10,820 bases of DNA from the NCBI GenBank assembly GCA_964649815.1, contig CAZYQC010000082.1:1-10820 (forward strand), given 5' to 3'. Under the pieces are notes generated by a model. That model saw only the letters and a list, made by a program, of their open reading frames with translations. It had not been told where the DNA came from and did not search any database. Positions 7,353 through 10,820 of this stretch are shown here, one piece after another. Position 1 is the stretch's first letter, and each line of letters opens with the position of its first letter. The position numbers were made by a program, and so were the translations under genes. This DNA is from G013214665 sp964649815 (GTDB lineage: Bacteria; Pseudomonadota; Alphaproteobacteria; Rhodobacterales; Rhodobacteraceae).

Positions 7353-7368
7353 TTAAACCGGGATTAAC
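7353..7368 (+). promoter_or_regulatory. CtrA-binding box upstream of cckA
   Basis: TTAA (7353-7356), seven bases, then TTAAC (7364-7368) is an exact match to the full CtrA consensus TTAA-N7-TTAAC known from Caulobacter and other alphaproteobacteria. It ends 44 bp before the cckA start codon, a usual position for a CtrA-controlled promoter element. CckA is the kinase that feeds phosphate to CtrA through ChpT, so this site suggests feedback control. Whether it activates or represses cannot be read. A lone TTAA half-site (7409-7412) directly precedes the start codon. Confidence 0.72.
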
Positions 7369-7412
7369 TCCGCACAGGTGACAAGCACGCATCGATTCTG
7401 AGCGAGGGTTAA

Positions 7413-9710
7413 GTGATCGAGCAGGCACTTTTGTCACAGCGCTTTTTCGAGGCAGGGCTGAAGGTTGGGCCGCGGGGGCATGCTCTTGTCGGCATGGCGG
7501 CGTTGGTCGCGTTGGGGGCGGTTTTCGTCGAAATGCCTGAGGCTCAGCGCGCCTTGTGGACGACCGCTGGTGCGCTGGCGTTCGTGGCGGTTTGGGGCTG
7601 GCTTAGCCAGCGGCTGCGCGCGGCACATGTCAGCCGCGTCAAACGTGTGGTCAACGATTTTGTCGCGGGCGATCTGGTGCCGGCCTTTGTGGTCGATGAC
7701 GTGGGGCAGGTCATCACCGCAAACGCGGCGGCCAAGACGATTTATCCGCTTTCTGGCGCCGACACGGTGCCGCGCATGTTGGGCGTTCATCTGTCGAACC
7801 CCGAGGCTGTGTTTCGCCGCATGCTGGATGCCGCCAAACGCCACCGCGCCGCGCGCGAGGCGATCGCCATTCGACACGGCGAATTGCGGGTGTCGGTGCA
7901 AAATATGCTGGGCGAAATGTTCGTTTGGCGTATCGAACGGGTTCTGACCGATGTGACGACCCAATCACAGGACCAAAGCGCGCTGCCTGCGGTAAATCTG
8001 GGGCGCAACGGGACGGTTCTTTATATGAATGATGCGGCCCGGGCGCTCGTGGGGCGACGGGTTAAGTCCACGCAGGATCTGCTTGTGGGGCAAAGCGTTC
8101 AACCTGGTACCGTCGTCGATATCGCGACGGAGCAAGGCCCGGTTGGACGGCTCTTGGCGCAGACGGATGCCGGGGTCGGGCGCAAGACGCTCTATCTCTT
8201 GCCGCCGCCCGAGGTGGAAACCGCGATCTGGCCGCCGTTCCACGAGATGCCCGCCGCATTGCTCAAGATTGATCGAAACGGCCGCGTGACAGCGTTCAAC
8301 GCGGCCGCGCGCGCCTTGCTCGGGCCGGAATTATCCGAGGCGACGGATATATCACAGCTGATGGACGGGCTGGGCCGCCCCTTGCAGGACTGGCTGGACG
8401 AAACCTTGGCCGGGCGCGCGGTGCAACGGGCGGAGTTCCTCAAACTGCGCCGCGCCGACCGTGATGCCTTTGTTCAGGTCGCCTTAAACCGCGTCCAAAG
8501 CGGTCAAACACCAGAAATCCTTGCGGTTTTGACAGATGCGACCGAGCTAAAAACGCTCGAAGCGCAATTCGTCCAAAGCCAAAAGATGCAAGCGATCGGG
8601 CAGCTTGCCGGCGGTGTGGCGCATGACTTCAACAATCTTTTGACAGCGATATCAGGGCATTGCGATCTGTTGTTACTGCGTCACGACCCCGGCGACACCG
8701 ACTATGCTGATCTTCAGCAAATTTATCAAAACGCCAATCGCGCGGCGGGGCTGGTGTCGCAATTGCTGGCCTTTTCGCGAAAACAGACGTTGCAGCCGGA
8801 ACCGCTGGATCTGCGGGATACGTTGGCGGATTTGACCCATCTTTTGAACCGGCTCGTGGGCGAAAAGGTGACCCTGACCCTCAGCCATGACCCAACGCTC
8901 GAGGCGATCCGCGCGGATAAGCGCCAGCTTGAACAGGTTCTGCTGAACCTCGTGGTCAACGCGCGCGACGCCATGCCGACGGGCGGGCAAATCCGGATCG
9001 AAACCGAGAGTTTGAAGTTGAGCAAACCGCTGCTGCGGGACAAAGTGACCGTGCCGGAGGGCGATTACGTGGTCCTGCGGGTCTCTGATCAAGGCGTCGG
9101 CATCCCAAGCGACAAGATGAACAAGATTTTTGAGCCGTTTTACACGACAAAAAGAACGGGCGAGGGCACTGGCCTGGGCCTGTCGATGGTCTACGGCATT
9201 GTCAAACAATCGGGCGGGTTTGTCTTTGTTGACAGCCAGGTGGGCTCTGGCACCTCGTTCAGCCTGATGTTCCCGATGATCGACGCCGCAGTCAGCCCAG
9301 CACCCGCCCCGGCGCCCGCACCAGCAGAAGACAAACCGTTGCGCGGCGATGCGGTCATCTTGTTGGTCGAAGACGAAGCGCCGGTGCGCGCCTTCGCAAG
9401 CCGCGCGTTGCGGATGCGTGGCTTTACCGTACTGGAGGCCGATTCGGGTGAGGACGCGTTGAAAGCGCTCGAAGACCCGTCGCTGAGCGTTGATTTGTTC
9501 GTGACAGATGTGGTCATGCCAGGTCGCGACGGCCCAAGTTGGGTGCGCGAAGCTTTGAAAGAGCGGCCAGATGTCGGCGTTGTTTTCGTCTCTGGCTACG
9601 CAGAGGACAAGTTGGGGCCCGACAGCGGCGTGATCCCAAATTCAGTCTTTTTGCCGAAACCGTTTTCGCTGTCCGATTTGACAGAAACCGTGCAACGCCA
9701 GCTGCACTAG
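7413..9710 (+). CDS. cckA: CckA-like hybrid sensor histidine kinase
   Basis: At 765 residues this has the layout of CckA, the membrane kinase/phosphatase that drives the ChpT-CtrA phosphorelay. Two membrane helices are predicted near 23-41 and 48-64, followed by two PAS-like regions (about 85-180 and 275-375). The DHp helix contains GGVAHDFNNLLTAI (400-413) with phospho-acceptor H404. The ATPase domain shows the N-box VNARDAM (515-521, N516), G1 DQGVGI (559-564), FEPFYTTK (573-580) and G2 GTGLGL (585-590). A proline-alanine linker (about 628-638) leads to a receiver domain (about 646-765) with acidic E653/D654, phospho-acceptor D699, S727 and K749. The start is GTG at 7413 after GAGG with five-base spacing. 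In related alphaproteobacteria CtrA governs motility, gene transfer agents and cell-cycle genes; recA next door is a common arrangement as I recall. A perfect CtrA box lies upstream. Confidence 0.93.
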   Translation: MIEQALLSQRFFEAGLKVGPRGHALVGMAALVALGAVFVEMPEAQRALWTTAGALAFVAVWGWLSQRLRAAHVSRVKRVVNDFVAGDLVPAFVVDDVGQVITANAAAKTIYPLSGADTVPRMLGVHLSNPEAVFRRMLDAAKRHRAAREAIAIRHGELRVSVQNMLGEMFVWRIERVLTDVTTQSQDQSALPAVNLGRNGTVLYMNDAARALVGRRVKSTQDLLVGQSVQPGTVVDIATEQGPVGRLLAQTDAGVGRKTLYLLPPPEVETAIWPPFHEMPAALLKIDRNGRVTAFNAAARALLGPELSEATDISQLMDGLGRPLQDWLDETLAGRAVQRAEFLKLRRADRDAFVQVALNRVQSGQTPEILAVLTDATELKTLEAQFVQSQKMQAIGQLAGGVAHDFNNLLTAISGHCDLLLLRHDPGDTDYADLQQIYQNANRAAGLVSQLLAFSRKQTLQPEPLDLRDTLADLTHLLNRLVGEKVTLTLSHDPTLEAIRADKRQLEQVLLNLVVNARDAMPTGGQIRIETESLKLSKPLLRDKVTVPEGDYVVLRVSDQGVGIPSDKMNKIFEPFYTTKRTGEGTGLGLSMVYGIVKQSGGFVFVDSQVGSGTSFSLMFPMIDAAVSPAPAPAPAPAEDKPLRGDAVILLVEDEAPVRAFASRALRMRGFTVLEADSGEDALKALEDPSLSVDLFVTDVVMPGRDGPSWVREALKERPDVGVVFVSGYAEDKLGPDSGVIPNSVFLPKPFSLSDLTETVQRQLH

Positions 9711-9732
9711 GCCGATCCGCGCAATGTTACGA

Positions 9733-10323
9733 TCAAATCGACTCGTAAAGCGTGAATTCATGGGCGCATTTCCGACGCAGCCGCGCCTCGACCTCGGGCG
9801 AGAGCGGCATGGGCATCTCGGGCGACACGTTTTCCCGGCCCAGCGACAACGTCAGGTTCAGCCGCCCTTCCAAAAAACTGTTCAACACGTCTGGCGCCTC
9901 GTACCGAAACAGATGCGTGACCTTGGTGCCATTGGGCTGCGGTTCAAGAAAAGCTGCCTGGCTGCCGACATCCGCGAACGCTGGCTTTTTTCCCTTAAGA
10001 TAGGCCAGCACAAAATCGTCAAAGCTTATCCCGTGGGTGGCATTTGGTTTGCCCTCCATGAACGGCCGCTGGCGATACCGCCACCAGCTGCCGAGCCATG
10101 AAATCGGCTCGCGCATGACTGCGGCAAGCTCAAGCTCGACGCCGCAAACCCGCAAAAACATCGGCCGCAGCCATCTGTTGTAGCGGTAAACCGGCGCATG
10201 TTTGAGGGCGGGCGGTTCGGAAATCACCATATCGGCGCGATCGCGTAGCGCGGTCTCATAGGCGGAAGAGCCGGTCTTGGGCACCGACAACAGCGCCAAC
10301 CGTTCTTTGTAGAACACCATCAT
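9733..10323 (-). CDS. Sulfotransferase-fold protein, substrate unknown
   Basis: The 196-residue protein has the two cofactor motifs of PAPS-dependent sulfotransferases. The 5'-phosphosulfate loop is LLSVPKTGSSAYE (11-23), and the 3'-phosphate motif is AVMREPISWLGSWWRYR (68-84), with the arginine at 71 and serine at 79. The start is one of two adjacent ATGs (10323 or 10320), both following GAGGTG at usable spacing; I give the longer form. It has no signal peptide or membrane helix. The protein is short for a sulfotransferase (often 250-300 residues), so the substrate side may be minimal. Similar small proteins in this group are, as I recall, sometimes labelled gamma-glutamyl kinase; the sequence gives no support for a kinase. 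It converges on cckA with a 22 bp gap and diverges from recA across 193 bp. The natural substrate, possibly a surface glycan or lipid, is unknown. Confidence 0.72.
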   Translation of the reverse strand: MMVFYKERLALLSVPKTGSSAYETALRDRADMVISEPPALKHAPVYRYNRWLRPMFLRVCGVELELAAVMREPISWLGSWWRYRQRPFMEGKPNATHGISFDDFVLAYLKGKKPAFADVGSQAAFLEPQPNGTKVTHLFRYEAPDVLNSFLEGRLNLTLSLGRENVSPEMPMPLSPEVEARLRRKCAHEFTLYESI

Positions 10324-10363
10324 GGCTGCACCTCACGCGTCTTTTTGTTTTTCTGCTCCTTCA

Positions 10364-10380
10364 TAAACTACCTCTTAACC
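10364..10380 (+). promoter_or_regulatory. Near-consensus CtrA box between the sulfotransferase gene and recA
   Basis: TAAA (10364-10367), seven bases, then TTAACC (10375-10380) differs at one position from TTAA-N7-TTAACC. It lies 41 bp from the start codon of the sulfotransferase gene and 40 bp upstream of the LexA half-site array. One mismatch in an AT-rich intergenic region can occur by chance, so this is weaker than the perfect box before cckA. Confidence 0.35.
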
Positions 10381-10412
10381 CTGCCGCGCAAAAGTGAGTT
10401 TGACGAATTTTA

Positions 10413-10441
10413 TTGAAATGTTCTCATTTTGGTCCCATAAG
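10413..10441 (+). promoter_or_regulatory. Candidate recA promoter
   Basis: TTGAAA (10413-10418), a 17 bp spacer and CATAAG (10436-10441) match the sigma-70 -35 and -10 elements at five and four of six positions. The LexA half-sites lie inside the spacer and directly after the -10 element, the usual way a repressor blocks such a promoter. An alternative -35 is TTGACG (10400-10405), but it has a poorer -10. The leader would be about 70 bases long and includes a short CCCC/GGGG hairpin (10484-10494). Confidence 0.5.
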
Positions 10442-10456
10442 GAACACAATGAGAAC
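10420..10456 (+). promoter_or_regulatory. Double LexA operator (SOS boxes) of recA
   Basis: GAAC (10442-10445), seven bases, GAAC (10453-10456) is an exact alphaproteobacterial SOS box. Upstream lie GTTC (10420-10423), seven bases and GGTC (10431-10434), the same box in inverted orientation with one mismatch. The four half-sites start at 10420, 10431, 10442 and 10453, exactly 11 bp apart. An 11 bp perfect inverted repeat, ATGTTCTCATT (10418-10428) and AATGAGAACAT (10448-10458), frames the array. LexA repression of recA until DNA damage is established in this class. Confidence 0.85.
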
Positions 10457-10516
10457 ATCGAAGCAGTACGGCATGATTGCCGCCCCCGCCGGGGTATGAC
10501 ACAAAGGACCAACGCG

Positions 10517-10820
10517 ATGGCAACGGCAGACCTTTTGACTATGGACAGTAAGAAAAACGCAGACAAACAAAAAGCGCTCGATTCCGCGCTGGCGCAGATT
10601 GAGCGCCAGTTCGGCAAAGGGTCGATCATGAAGCTGGGTGACGACAACGCCATCCAGGATATTCAAGCGTCTTCGACCGGCTCTTTGGGCCTTGATATCG
10701 CTTTGGGCATCGGCGGTTTGCCGATGGGGCGGATCGTCGAAATTTACGGGCCTGAAAGCTCGGGCAAGACCACGTTGACGCTGCATTGTGTGGCAGAACA
10801 GCAGAAAAAAGGCGGCGTCT
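10517..10820 (+). CDS. recA: Recombinase A, N-terminal part (cut by window end)
   Basis: The first 101 codons of RecA are present; the gene runs off the window. RecA forms ATP-dependent filaments on single-stranded DNA, carries out homologous strand exchange, and stimulates LexA self-cleavage in the SOS response. The start is the ATG at 10517 with AAAGGA eight bases upstream. The N-terminal helix with ALAQIERQFGKGSIMKLGD (24-42), the STGSLGLDIALGIGGLPMGR segment (53-72) and Walker A GPESSGKT (78-85) are all typical. The operator and promoter lie directly upstream. Nothing in the visible part is unusual. Confidence 0.98.
   Translation, partial: MATADLLTMDSKKNADKQKALDSALAQIERQFGKGSIMKLGDDNAIQDIQASSTGSLGLDIALGIGGLPMGRIVEIYGPESSGKTTLTLHCVAEQQKKGGV

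Noticed and set aside
9297..9330. Proline-alanine coding repeat in cckA as a DNA repeat element
   Set aside because: It encodes a flexible linker between kinase and receiver domains, common in hybrid kinases, and is too short and imperfect to be a separate repeat.

Overview
The window looks like chromosomal DNA of a marine alphaproteobacterium of the Rhodobacteraceae/Roseobacter group. The evidence is a CckA-type hybrid kinase beside recA, a perfect CtrA-type box (TTAA-N7-TTAAC) in front of that kinase, an alphaproteobacterial SOS box (GAAC-N7-GAAC) in front of recA, GC-rich codon use, and protein sequences that look like that group. No mobile element, tRNA, rRNA or CRISPR array is visible. 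Most of the sequence is ordinary core genome; the most informative parts are the regulatory sites at the right.

Left block (1-4511, all minus strand, transcribed right to left): an arginase/agmatinase-family ureohydrolase (3555-4511); a 184 bp leader region with two inverted repeats; a 2Fe-2S plus ASKHA-ATPase protein of the RACo family that reactivates corrinoid methyltransferase systems (1325-3370); a SAM-dependent methyltransferase overlapping it by ATGA (498-1328); and a small two-helix NrtS-type nitrate/nitrite transporter (137-382) followed by a hairpin. No corrinoid protein or corrinoid methyltransferase is encoded in the window, so the partner of the activator must lie elsewhere.

Centre (4641-7291, plus strand): guaB (IMP dehydrogenase, committed step of GMP synthesis) and, 41 bp later, an RsmB/NOP-family RNA cytosine-5 methyltransferase. 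guaB and the ureohydrolase diverge from a 129 bp shared intergenic region. A 9-bp-stem hairpin begins 1 bp after the RNA methyltransferase stop codon.

Right block (7292-10820): cckA, the hybrid histidine kinase at the top of the CckA-ChpT-CtrA phosphorelay, preceded by a consensus CtrA box, which suggests feedback of CtrA on its own kinase. A sulfotransferase-fold protein on the minus strand converges on cckA. It diverges from recA, whose first 101 codons are present before the window ends. The recA promoter region carries four LexA half-sites (two GTTC-type, two GAAC-type) at exactly 11 bp intervals, arranged as two inverted SOS boxes over a plausible promoter, with a near-consensus CtrA box about 40 bp upstream. 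The cckA-recA segment therefore brings together cell-cycle/CtrA signalling and the SOS response, two networks linked to gene transfer and recombination in this bacterial group.
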